From Lachnoclostridium sp. UBA6558 (GTDB lineage Bacteria; Bacillota; Clostridia; Lachnospirales; Lachnospiraceae), in the NCBI GenBank assembly GCA_002434335.1, contig DJJW01000074.1, positions 113,070 through 119,863 on the forward strand: a stretch of 6,794 nucleotides of DNA, written 5' to 3'. Positions 1-5,458 of the stretch are shown here, piece after piece. Position 1 is the first letter of the stretch, and each line of letters starts with the position of its first letter. The notes beneath the pieces were generated by a model. It ran no database searches. It was not told the origin of the DNA and saw nothing but the letters and a program-made list of their open reading frames with translations. The position numbers were made by a program, and so were the translations under genes.

Positions 1-188
1 CCTCCGAGGAACGTGTTGCTGCCTCGGAGGCCGGGGATATGACAGATTTGGTGTCATTAGGATTTCAAATGGAAAGGGATGGTATCCAGGCAATGTTTGA
101 AGCAGGAAGGATATCCAGAGATACAGTCAGAAAACTGCGTAATAATATAGCATTAATGGAATTACAGATTAAAAACCAGGATTTCTAA
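1..188 (+). CDS. C-terminal end of a CPA1-type Na+(K+)/H+ antiporter (partial)
   Basis: The reading frame enters from the left edge (first whole codon at base 3) and ends at TAA 186-188, giving 61 residues. It has no membrane segment; it is a charged, helical cytosolic tail. The stretch around residues 33-55 (EAGRISRDTVRKLRNNIALME) has the pattern seen at the extreme C-terminus of many bacterial CPA1 antiporters (NhaP/YjcE type), where a short 'G-[EK]-I-S-x-E-x-x-x-x-L-x-x-x-[ILV]-[DN]-L-x-E' helix follows the transport domain. In that family the protein exchanges Na+ or K+ for H+ across the cytoplasmic membrane. The transport domain lies outside the window, so the assignment rests on the tail alone. 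The gene converges on ktrA with three bases between the two stop codons, and no conventional terminator fits in that gap. A soluble protein with a similar helical tail cannot be excluded. Confidence 0.6.
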   Translation, partial: SEERVAASEAGDMTDLVSLGFQMERDGIQAMFEAGRISRDTVRKLRNNIALMELQIKNQDF

Positions 189-191
189 TGT

Positions 192-836
192 CTATCTGGA
201 TTTTAAGACGATAAGATCGTCCTTTGGCAGAAGGACGGTCTTCGCATCCAAAACTGCCATAACTTCGTTTTCCCTGATAATTGCTATAACATTAATAGAT
301 TCCGTCTGCCTGAGCCTTAGCTTATCTAGACTTTTTCCCTCCCATTCGGGGAGCGGCTTCATTTCTATAATATCATATTTGTCTGAACGATGTATGGAAT
401 CCATTAAATCATTGGTAATCAGGCTATAAGCAACTCTTTCACCCATCTCTCTTTCAGGCAGGATAATCCTGTCTACACCAATTGATTCGAAAATCTGCTT
501 TTGCCTGATTCCATTAGCTTTCACTATTATATAGTTTACTTTTAGTTCTTTTAGAATAGTTGCGGTAACCGCGGCAGATTCAAAATCTCTGCCGAAAGCA
601 ATAATTACAACATCAAAATTGCTGATACCTATTTTTTCTAAAACCGCTTTATCAGAGGCATCAGCCTGTATGATATGGGTTGCTATATGCAGATTTTCCT
701 GTACGATCTGTTCATCTATATCACAGCATAGTACGTGATAGCCGTTGTCGGTAAGAGCTTGCGTTAGCCCTCTGCCAAACTTGCTTAAGCCTAAAACAGC
801 AAATTGCGTATTATGGCTAATTCTGAATTTTTTCAT
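192..836 (-). CDS. ktrA: KtrA/TrkA-type potassium uptake regulatory subunit (RCK: TrkA-N plus TrkA-C)
   Basis: This 214-residue protein has the usual length of KtrA. It is the cytosolic gating ring that binds nucleotide and opens the KtrB/TrkH membrane subunit for K+ uptake. Residues 11-130 form a Rossmann RCK_N (TrkA-N) domain: the glycine loop is FAVLGLSKFGRGL (12-24), an acidic residue (D39) ends the second strand, and ADASD (58-62) and IIAFGRDFES (78-87) are typical. The motif LPEREMG (126-132) closes the domain. Residues about 154-214 form a RCK_C (TrkA-C) domain ending in KDDLIVLKSR; in Firmicutes this domain binds c-di-AMP in characterised KtrA proteins, but that cannot be seen here. 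The middle glycine of the GxGxxG loop is serine (G16-L-S18-K-F-G21). ATG at 836 follows an AAGAGGT ribosome site four bases upstream. It lies 91 bp downstream of ktrB on the same strand and is probably cotranscribed. Confidence 0.93.
   Translation of the reverse strand: MKKFRISHNTQFAVLGLSKFGRGLTQALTDNGYHVLCCDIDEQIVQENLHIATHIIQADASDKAVLEKIGISNFDVVIIAFGRDFESAAVTATILKELKVNYIIVKANGIRQKQIFESIGVDRIILPEREMGERVAYSLITNDLMDSIHRSDKYDIIEMKPLPEWEGKSLDKLRLRQTESINVIAIIRENEVMAVLDAKTVLLPKDDLIVLKSR
214..241. other. Strong hairpin inside the 3' end of ktrA, facing the convergent antiporter gene
   Basis: Eleven bases at 214-224 pair with 231-241 (one T-G wobble) around a 6-base loop; the core is CGTCCTT with AAGGACG. 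An alternative 6-bp stem, GACGAT (207-212) with ATCGTC (216-221), would compete with it. The hairpin lies 26 bases past the antiporter stop and within the last codons of ktrA. No T-run follows on either strand, so it does not meet the usual definition of an intrinsic terminator. It is the only stem available where the two transcripts collide. Confidence 0.4.
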
Positions 837-927
837 AATTACCTCTTTCTTAAATATCCATTCACAATGAGATATTCGTTAATCCGTCGTTAATAAAACA
901 TTTAATACATACCAATGTAAATCGCAG

Positions 928-2328
928 CTATCCAATCATTATGTCTTCAGATGGATAGTTTATTCGTCCGTTTATCTCACTATTTCGGTTGGCTATGGAT
1001 AATAACAGAGCAATAGGACCAAGTCTTCCTATGAACATAAATACAATCAGTATTACCTTTCCCGGAGCCGAGAGATAGGGAGTTATTCCCGTTGTTAAAC
1101 CAACAGTACCAAGCGCGGAAGCCACTTCAAATAATAAATCCATGGGTGTATGGTTAAAATCTGAGTATCTTTCTGTGAAAGATAACATGACAGTACCGCT
1201 TAGCCAAAGAATTAACATGATTACGACTACAGCTATTGCTTTTTGGAATGTAACAATTGGTATTGTACGGTGAAACAATGTAATGTTTTTGCAGCCTGTT
1301 ATGGTACTTATGACACTACATATAATAATAGCCACAGTTACCGTCTTTATACCGCCTGCTGTTCCGCCGGGTGAACCTCCGATTAACATAAGTATACAAG
1401 AAATCATCTTTGAGGTGTCATTTAATTCATTCTGAGGAATAGAAGCATAACCTGCAGTCCTTAAAGTAACAGATTGAAAGAAACTTGCCAGTACTCGCTT
1501 ACCCTGGCTTAAATTACCCAACGTTTCCGGATTTGAATATTCAGAGCAATAGATTAGTAAAGCTCCTGCAATAATCAAAGTAACAGTGCTGATTAAAACC
1601 AGTTTTGTATGGAGGGAAAGATATAGCTTTTTTCTGTTATTGTGTGAAAGTACAGATTGAACTTTTAAGTGAATATCCCTCCAGACAGAAAAACCAATTC
1701 CACCCACTATAATCAAGAACATTATAGTAAGGTTTAAAAGTATACTGTCCACATAAGGTATCAAACTTAACTCTCCAATAATGTCAAATCCGGCATTACA
1801 GAAGGCAGAGACAGAATGAAAAATACCAAATGCCAATGCTTGATACCATGCCATTTTCTGCTGCAAGAAAAATATAAATAGAAAAACAGCTCCAATTCCT
1901 TCTACTATTAATGTACCCCGGATTACAAGATTGACAAGTTTCACCATGCCGCTAAGACTCTGAATATTAAAAGCTGATTGTACTGCCAATCTATCTTTTA
2001 GAGTGACTTTTTTACCTATATGAACAAGGAAAAAAGTGAAAATGGTAATTAAACTAAGCCCGCCTAACTGTATGAGGCACAGTATAACTATTTTACCAAA
2101 AATACTCCAGGTAGCTGAGGTGGTAAGAGTTACCAATCCGGTTACGCAAACAGCTGAAGTGGTTGTAAAGAGAGCATCCAGATAAGATACCTCAACACCA
2201 TTTTGTCTGGAAATCGGTAGATATAATAATATTGATCCGATCAACAGTAACAGTACAAAGCTGATAACAATAGTTTGTGATGGTGATAATTTGTGGTTAA
2301 ACCGTAGTACAAGTGTTTTAATTTTCAT
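928..2328 (-). CDS. ktrB: KtrB/TrkH-type potassium uptake membrane subunit
   Basis: This 466-residue integral membrane protein is the ion-conducting subunit of a Ktr/Trk K+ uptake system. It has the four-fold M1-P-M2 architecture with all four selectivity-filter loops visible: VCVTGL (60-65), CNAGF (177-181), RTAGY (290-294) and GTVGL (407-411), each with the essential glycine (G64, G180, G293, G410). The intramembrane gate loop is recognisable as IGGSPGGTAGGIKT (316-329), and the conserved arginine of the last helix is in GRLGP (R435). It ends in YPSEDIMIG, a typical clostridial TrkH tail. The start is placed at the ATG at 2328, not the in-frame ATG at 2346. AGGAAGAG (2334-2341) sits five bases before the former, no ribosome site precedes the latter, and the predicted transcription start near 2363 would leave it about 17 bases of leader. 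KtrA, encoded next, is the expected partner. Confidence 0.95.
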   Translation of the reverse strand: MKIKTLVLRFNHKLSPSQTIVISFVLLLLIGSILLYLPISRQNGVEVSYLDALFTTTSAVCVTGLVTLTTSATWSIFGKIVILCLIQLGGLSLITIFTFFLVHIGKKVTLKDRLAVQSAFNIQSLSGMVKLVNLVIRGTLIVEGIGAVFLFIFFLQQKMAWYQALAFGIFHSVSAFCNAGFDIIGELSLIPYVDSILLNLTIMFLIIVGGIGFSVWRDIHLKVQSVLSHNNRKKLYLSLHTKLVLISTVTLIIAGALLIYCSEYSNPETLGNLSQGKRVLASFFQSVTLRTAGYASIPQNELNDTSKMISCILMLIGGSPGGTAGGIKTVTVAIIICSVISTITGCKNITLFHRTIPIVTFQKAIAVVVIMLILWLSGTVMLSFTERYSDFNHTPMDLLFEVASALGTVGLTTGITPYLSAPGKVILIVFMFIGRLGPIALLLSIANRNSEINGRINYPSEDIMIG

Positions 2329-2333
2329 TACGT

Positions 2334-2341
2334 CTCTTCCT
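2334..2341 (-). promoter_or_regulatory. Ribosome binding site that sets the ktrB start
   Basis: On the minus strand AGGAAGAG lies five bases before the ATG at 2328. It falls between two in-frame ATGs (2346 and 2328) and can serve only the second. This is why the shorter, 466-residue ktrB product is preferred. Confidence 0.7.
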
Positions 2342-2369
2342 ATCATTTATCAATTGTCCAATGTTAGAT

Positions 2370-2398
2370 ATTATATGTTGTGTGCATATATTTGTCAA
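2370..2398 (-). promoter_or_regulatory. Full-consensus sigma-A promoter of ktrB-ktrA
   Basis: On the minus strand TTGACA (2398-2393) is followed after exactly 17 bases by TATAAT (2375-2370). Both hexamers match the sigma-70/sigma-A consensus at all six positions. Transcription would start near 2363, giving a leader of about 35 bases to the ktrB ATG at 2328. That is too short for a riboswitch of the ydaO (c-di-AMP) type, which controls some Firmicutes ktr operons. A consensus promoter suggests strong basal expression unless it is repressed. The AT-rich repeats at 2428-2469 lie upstream. Confidence 0.8.
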
Positions 2399-2427
2399 AT
2401 CCATAATATCCTTTTTCTATTACTTTA

Positions 2428-2469
2428 TTATTAAAATGAAATTAAAAATTATTAAGATGAAACTAAAAG
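2428..2469. repeat. Tandem 21-bp direct repeat upstream of the ktrB promoter
   Basis: Two adjacent 21-bp units, 2428-2448 and 2449-2469, match at 18 of 21 positions; the three differences are all transitions. Within them an ATTAAAA-like heptamer recurs four times, beginning at 2430, 2441, 2451 and 2462, that is every 10 to 11 bp or one helical turn. The block lies between the reductase stop codon and the ktrB -35 box, about 65 to 105 bases upstream of the predicted start. It could be an UP-element, phased A-tract curvature, or an array for a response regulator that binds direct repeats. The sequence does not say which. Confidence 0.75.
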
Positions 2470-2482
2470 ATTAATGTTTCAT
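2457..2482 (-). terminator. Weak hairpin at the end of the aldo/keto reductase gene
   Basis: A 7-bp perfect stem (GTTTCAT at 2476-2482 with ATGAAAC at 2457-2463, + strand bases) encloses a 12-base loop containing the TAA stop of the reductase. On the minus strand it is followed by AT-rich sequence that includes TTTTT about 12 bases later. The stem is AT-rich and the U-run is not adjacent, so this is at best a weak intrinsic terminator. No better one is visible before the ktrB promoter, and some read-through from the reductase into ktrBA is possible. Confidence 0.25.
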
Positions 2483-3619
2483 AAAACGATTCATAAGGGA
2501 GGCCATGGGTTTATATGGGAAGCTCTCCAGAGAAGCAGTGACAGCCTTTAATTCCTTACGTATGGCAATGCTTTGAGGACAATGCTTTTCACATAATCCG
2601 CAGCCCACACATCTGGAGGAATTATGCCCGGCTGTTCTAACAATATAATTGAAGCGGGCAGAAATTTTTCTGGTTACTGCAGTTTCATTATAGCAGGTAA
2701 AACACATAGGGATATCAACCCCATGAGGACAGGGAATACAATAAGCACATCCAGTACAAGGAACCAGAAAGGAGCGGTTTAAGACATCCTTTACTCTTTT
2801 GTACAATTCTTTTTCCCTGTCAGTGATGATATCAACCTGAGCCTGACAGGCAGAAGCAACATTGGCCTGAAGCATTTCCTGAGAGTTCATACCGGAGAGC
2901 ACCGTTAATATCTGGGGATGATTCCATAACCAGCGGAAAGACCATTCAGCAGGTGAATGCTTCACTTCGGATTCATCGAATACTTGTAAAGCCTCCTTGG
3001 GAAGCTTGACTAACTTGCCGCCTCTTAAGGGCTCCATGACCATAATAGGAAGTCCCTTTTCCGCTGCGTAGAGCAGTCCGTTTTTGCTTGCCTGGTTATA
3101 TTCGTCGTAGTAATTGTACTGCAGCATACAGAACTCCCAGGGATATGCATCAACGATTTTTACAAATTCTTCTTGTCCGCCATGATAGGAGAAACCGATA
3201 TTTCGAATCTGTCCCTTTGTTTTCTTCTCCTCTATCCATTCTTCAATTCCTAAGCTTAACATTCTCTGCCAAACATCCAGATTGGGAAGCATATGTATTA
3301 GGTAATAGTCAATGTAATCTGTTTTTAGTCTTTCCAGCTGGGCATGAAATATTTTGTCAAAATCTTCCTTTTTCTTTACGAGATAAGGAGGGAGTTTGGT
3401 TGCAATTTTTACTTTTTCACGGTAGCCCTTTGATAAAATCCGTCCCAGGGTGGCTTCACTGCCGGGGTATATGTATGCAGTATCAAAGTAATTTACACCC
3501 ATTTCAATTGCTTTTATTATCTGTTGTTCTGTTTCCTTTTCATCTCGTTTAAAACGCATACAGCCAAATGCCAGGACGGATATTTCATCTCCGTTTTTCG
3601 GATTAACACGGTATTGCAT
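2471..3619 (-). CDS. Aldo/keto reductase with C-terminal 4Fe-4S ferredoxin domain (COG1453 type)
   Basis: This 382-residue soluble oxidoreductase is of the 'predicted aldo/keto reductase' group common in anaerobes. Residues 1 to about 275 form the AKR barrel with the catalytic tetrad D46, Y51, K75 and H109; H109 lies in DYYLIH. The C-terminal third carries two iron-sulfur motifs: CTGCAYCIPCP (C288, C291, C294, C297, plus C306 and C309) and the classical CVGCGLCEKHCP (C337, C340, C343, C347). Electrons may thus pass between a nicotinamide cofactor or substrate and ferredoxin-like clusters. The physiological substrate is unknown in this group. The frame extends upstream to a TTG at 3655, but the ATG at 3619 is chosen. 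It has an AGAGGG ribosome site four bases upstream, and family members usually begin with MQYR-like sequence. It is transcribed toward ktrB and divergently from the Nramp gene. Confidence 0.92.
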   Translation of the reverse strand: MQYRVNPKNGDEISVLAFGCMRFKRDEKETEQQIIKAIEMGVNYFDTAYIYPGSEATLGRILSKGYREKVKIATKLPPYLVKKKEDFDKIFHAQLERLKTDYIDYYLIHMLPNLDVWQRMLSLGIEEWIEEKKTKGQIRNIGFSYHGGQEEFVKIVDAYPWEFCMLQYNYYDEYNQASKNGLLYAAEKGLPIMVMEPLRGGKLVKLPKEALQVFDESEVKHSPAEWSFRWLWNHPQILTVLSGMNSQEMLQANVASACQAQVDIITDREKELYKRVKDVLNRSFLVPCTGCAYCIPCPHGVDIPMCFTCYNETAVTRKISARFNYIVRTAGHNSSRCVGCGLCEKHCPQSIAIRKELKAVTASLESFPYKPMASLMNRFMKH

Positions 3620-3623
3620 GATT

Positions 3624-3629
3624 CCCTCT
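3624..3629 (-). promoter_or_regulatory. Ribosome binding site that sets the reductase start
   Basis: AGAGGG on the minus strand lies four bases before the ATG at 3619. The alternative in-frame TTG at 3655 lies upstream and has no purine-rich site. This supports the 382-residue product. Confidence 0.7.
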
Positions 3630-3676
3630 TTTCCTTGATATCCTTGGATATTCAATGTTTAATTAAAACCAGTCCA

Positions 3677-3693
3677 CTTTACTCGCAGTAAAG
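3677..3693. other. Short hairpin in the reductase 5' leader
   Basis: CTTTACT (3677-3683) and AGTAAAG (3687-3693) are exact inverted repeats around a 3-base loop. The structure lies in the approximately 104-base leader predicted for the reductase mRNA. It has no adjoining U-run, so it is not a terminator. It may be a protein site or an mRNA structure, or it may be chance. Confidence 0.35.
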
Positions 3694-3713
3694 GAAGAAC
3701 GAAAGATAAATCT

Positions 3714-3731
3714 ATACAGTTATAACTGTAT
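3714..3731. promoter_or_regulatory. Perfect 18-bp palindrome, candidate operator of the reductase gene
   Basis: ATACAGTTATAACTGTAT is identical to its own reverse complement over all 18 bases. It overlaps the last two bases of the reductase -10 box (3730-3735) and covers the predicted transcription start near 3723. A protein dimer bound there would block RNA polymerase, so a repressor site is the natural reading. The Nramp promoter begins 61 bp away on the other strand and is less likely to be controlled directly. The regulator family cannot be assigned from the site, and no regulator gene is present in the window. Confidence 0.55.
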
Positions 3732-3757
3732 TATAGGTTAATGATAGCTATAGTCAA
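3730..3757 (-). promoter_or_regulatory. Sigma-A promoter of the aldo/keto reductase gene
   Basis: On the minus strand TTGACT (3757-3752, five of six consensus positions) is followed after 16 bases by a perfect TATAAT (3735-3730). Transcription would start near 3723, inside the 18-bp palindrome, giving a leader of about 104 bases. The spacer is one base short of optimal. Confidence 0.65.
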
Positions 3758-3791
3758 GAGTAATTTTACACGCTTTATTTCAGAAGAAGGA

Positions 3792-3820
3792 TTGACATTA
3801 ACTTTACAGAGGATTACATT
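3792..3820 (+). promoter_or_regulatory. Sigma-A promoter of the Nramp transporter gene
   Basis: A perfect -35 box TTGACA (3792-3797) is followed after 17 bases by TACATT (3815-3820, four of six). Transcription would start near 3827, about 37 bases before the ATG at 3864. The reductase promoter points the other way and its -35 box ends 34 bp to the left. I saw no yybP-ykoY Mn2+ riboswitch; the leader is too short for one. I also saw no clear MntR- or Fur-like dyad. Confidence 0.6.
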
Positions 3821-3863
3821 AGTCATAGATTTCCGTGACATTTAGAAAAGAGGCGTAAGAAAC

Positions 3864-5120
3864 ATGAAATTTAAGAATTTATTGAATACAAAAGGGCATA
3901 AGCCTTCCTTCGGATTAAAGGAATTGCTGGGATATATCGGTCCGGGACTATTAGTTACCGTAGGTTTTATCGATCCTGGTAACTGGGCTTCCAACATAGC
4001 AGCAGGTTCTGATTATGGATACAAGTTATTATGGATGGTTACCTTGTCTACCATAATGCTGATTCTGCTGCAGCATAATGTTGCTCACCTAGGTATTGTT
4101 ACCGGTGACTGTCTGTCGGAAGCTGCCAACAGGTATTTAAGGCCCTGGCTGTCAAAAACAGTACTCACCACTGCTCTTGTGGCTGCTATTTCTACGGCCA
4201 TGGCAGAAATCTTAGGTGGTGCAATTGCACTCAATCTGTTATTCCAGGTTCCGGTTAAAGCAGGAGCGGTAATCATATTAGCGGTAATTCTTCTGCTGTT
4301 ATATTCCAACTCCTATAAAAAGCTTGAAAAAGTTATTGTAGGTTTTGTATCCATTATCGGTATATCCTTTCTTTATGAATTAAGTGTGGTACATATCAGC
4401 TGGGGAGAAGCTGTCAGGGGATGGACTGTCATTCAATTTCCCCAGGGCTCCATGCCCGTTATTATGGCAGTATTAGGTGCAGTAGTTATGCCCCATAATC
4501 TATTTCTTCATTCGGAAATCATACAGAGCAGACAATGGAACTTAGAGGAAGATGCAGTAATAAAAAGACAGCTGCGTTATGAATTTCTGGATACTTTATT
4601 CTCCATGATAATCGGGTGGGCGATTAACAGCGCAATGATTATACTTGCAGCTACTACTTTCTTTTCTCAGAGAATCAAGGTAGATGAGCTTGGTCAGGCA
4701 CAGCAGATGCTGGTCCCTCTGGTTGGAAGCTTTGCAGCGGTAATATTTGGTGTGGCGTTATTGTTTGCGGGGATATCTTCTACTATGACTGCCGGAATGG
4801 CAGGGGGGACCATATTTGCAGGGATGTTCGGAGAACCTTATGATATCAGGGACAGACACACCAAAATTGGAGTGGCAGGCATACTGACACTTGCTGCTGT
4901 TGTTATATTTCTGATACAGGATCCTTTTAAAGGATTGGTGTATAGTCAGATGCTGTTAAGTGTTCAGCTGCCGATTACCGTAATTACTCAGATATACCTG
5001 ACTTCTTCGAAGAAGGTTATGGGGAAATACAAGAACAGTCTTCTGAATAATATTGTATTGTGGTCAATTGCTTTCGTACTGACGGTTTTGAATGTAATGC
5101 TGCTGGTTAGTTATCTGTAA
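3864..5120 (+). CDS. Nramp (MntH-like) divalent metal transporter, divergent proton pathway
   Basis: This 418-residue polytopic membrane protein with about 11 hydrophobic segments imports divalent transition metals, classically Mn2+ or Fe2+ with H+. The two family signatures are intact: DPGN in helix 1 (D37, N40) and AVVMPHNLFLHS in helix 6 (A206, M209, H211, H216). The metal-coordinating Asp, Asn, Ala and Met of canonical Nramps are therefore all present, unlike Nramp-related Mg2+ transporters, which alter them. Helix 3 reads STAMAE (110-115): the usual TDxAE aspartate is A112, while E115 is kept, and the usual glutamate seven residues earlier is L105. Helix 8 has GISSTMTAG where many MntH proteins have GQSSTxTG. 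These differences suggest altered or absent proton coupling, which is inference. AAGAGG (3848-3853) precedes the ATG by ten bases. It appears monocistronic; no strong terminator follows. Confidence 0.92.
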   Translation: MKFKNLLNTKGHKPSFGLKELLGYIGPGLLVTVGFIDPGNWASNIAAGSDYGYKLLWMVTLSTIMLILLQHNVAHLGIVTGDCLSEAANRYLRPWLSKTVLTTALVAAISTAMAEILGGAIALNLLFQVPVKAGAVIILAVILLLLYSNSYKKLEKVIVGFVSIIGISFLYELSVVHISWGEAVRGWTVIQFPQGSMPVIMAVLGAVVMPHNLFLHSEIIQSRQWNLEEDAVIKRQLRYEFLDTLFSMIIGWAINSAMIILAATTFFSQRIKVDELGQAQQMLVPLVGSFAAVIFGVALLFAGISSTMTAGMAGGTIFAGMFGEPYDIRDRHTKIGVAGILTLAAVVIFLIQDPFKGLVYSQMLLSVQLPITVITQIYLTSSKKVMGKYKNSLLNNIVLWSIAFVLTVLNVMLLVSYL

Positions 5121-5214
5121 AAGGGCAGTTACTGGGAGTATTTTTGGTTAGCGTTATAAAAGGCAGTTTATTTAAAGGGGGCGGCAATTGCATAAAATAG
5201 ATAAAATTCATGGG

Positions 5215-5308
5215 TTCATTCCAATGTATAAGAAGTCCTGATTTCTCTGAAGCTTTTGTGCTGGGCATAGCCTCAAACAGATAACTCGCTTCCCTCAGAC
5301 AATCTGTT
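5215..5308 (-). repeat. Intergenic repeat, copy A
   Basis: These 94 bases match the reverse complement of 6697-6789 at about 80% (76 of 95 aligned columns, counted by eye, with a few single-base gaps). The best conserved blocks are TTCCAA/GTATAAG, AGTCCT, TTCTCTGAA, TTTTGT and the inner stem AACAGAT (5276-5282) with ATCTGTT (5302-5308). The loop between those stems is exactly 19 bases in both copies and keeps AACTCG and CTCA. Right of 5308 the match to the other copy fades, so copy A looks like a half element whose second arm is lost or decayed. The strand given is relative to copy B. Confidence 0.8.
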
Positions 5309-5334
5309 ACTTCATTTTACCGGTGATAATATTG

Positions 5335-5363
5335 TTGCAATAAATAGAAGGCAAAGTTATAAT
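5335..5363 (+). promoter_or_regulatory. Sigma-A promoter of the serine hydrolase gene
   Basis: TTGCAA (5335-5340, four of six) is followed after 17 bases by a perfect TATAAT (5358-5363). The start would be near 5370, giving a leader of about 89 bases. The promoter lies just right of repeat copy A, where the missing second arm of that repeat would have been. Confidence 0.6.
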
Positions 5364-5380
5364 TCTATGTAGTAACAGAA

Positions 5381-5427
5381 GGGTTTACGGCTAAATAACA
5401 AAGCTTATAAACTATTAGTGTAAATCC
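5381..5427 (+). other. Possible leader hairpin upstream of the serine hydrolase
   Basis: GGGTTTAC (5381-5388) can pair with GTAAATCC (5420-5427) with one G-T wobble. A small internal loop and four more pairs (CTAA with TTAG) extend the stem inward. It lies in the predicted 5' untranslated region and ends 16 bases before the ribosome site. It matches no riboswitch that I recognise and could be chance. Confidence 0.3.
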
Positions 5428-5458
5428 GAAACAATAGAAGAGAAGAGGATTATGGATT

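Larger units (their letters stand above)
5121..5458. other. 338-bp intergenic region between the Nramp and serine hydrolase genes
   Basis: This stretch holds no convincing gene. From left to right it contains a poor 4-bp stem with TTTTT near 5131-5146, too weak to call a terminator. Next is a very short frame with a purine-rich leader at 5188-5241, discussed under the rejected items. It then holds repeat copy A (5215-5308), the serine hydrolase promoter (5335-5363), and a leader of about 89 bases with a possible hairpin (5381-5427). Confidence 0.6.

Noticed and set aside
1..30. Perfect 9-bp GC-rich inverted repeat, CCTCCGAGG and CCTCGGAGG, 12 bases apart
   Set aside because: It lies in the coding frame of the antiporter tail (SEERVAASEA), has no T-run, and starts at the window edge, so its context cannot be judged. 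It is probably a codon coincidence.
3088..3552. 154-residue open frame on the + strand
   Set aside because: It lies wholly opposite the reductase gene, whose catalytic and iron-sulfur motifs are clear. It has no ribosome site or recognisable domain and is a shadow frame.
4085..4309. 74-residue open frame on the minus strand
   Set aside because: It is antisense to the Nramp gene in a region coding for conserved helices, so it is a shadow frame.
5131..5146. TACT-GGG-AGTA stem followed by TTTTT after the Nramp gene
   Set aside because: The stem has only four base pairs, too weak for a credible intrinsic terminator.
5188..5241. 17-residue frame starting TTG after the purine-rich AAAGGGGG
   Set aside because: It is very short, has a rare start codon, resembles no protein that I recognise, and runs into repeat copy A. 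A similar 24-residue ATG frame at 5210-5284 has no ribosome site. Both look like chance frames.
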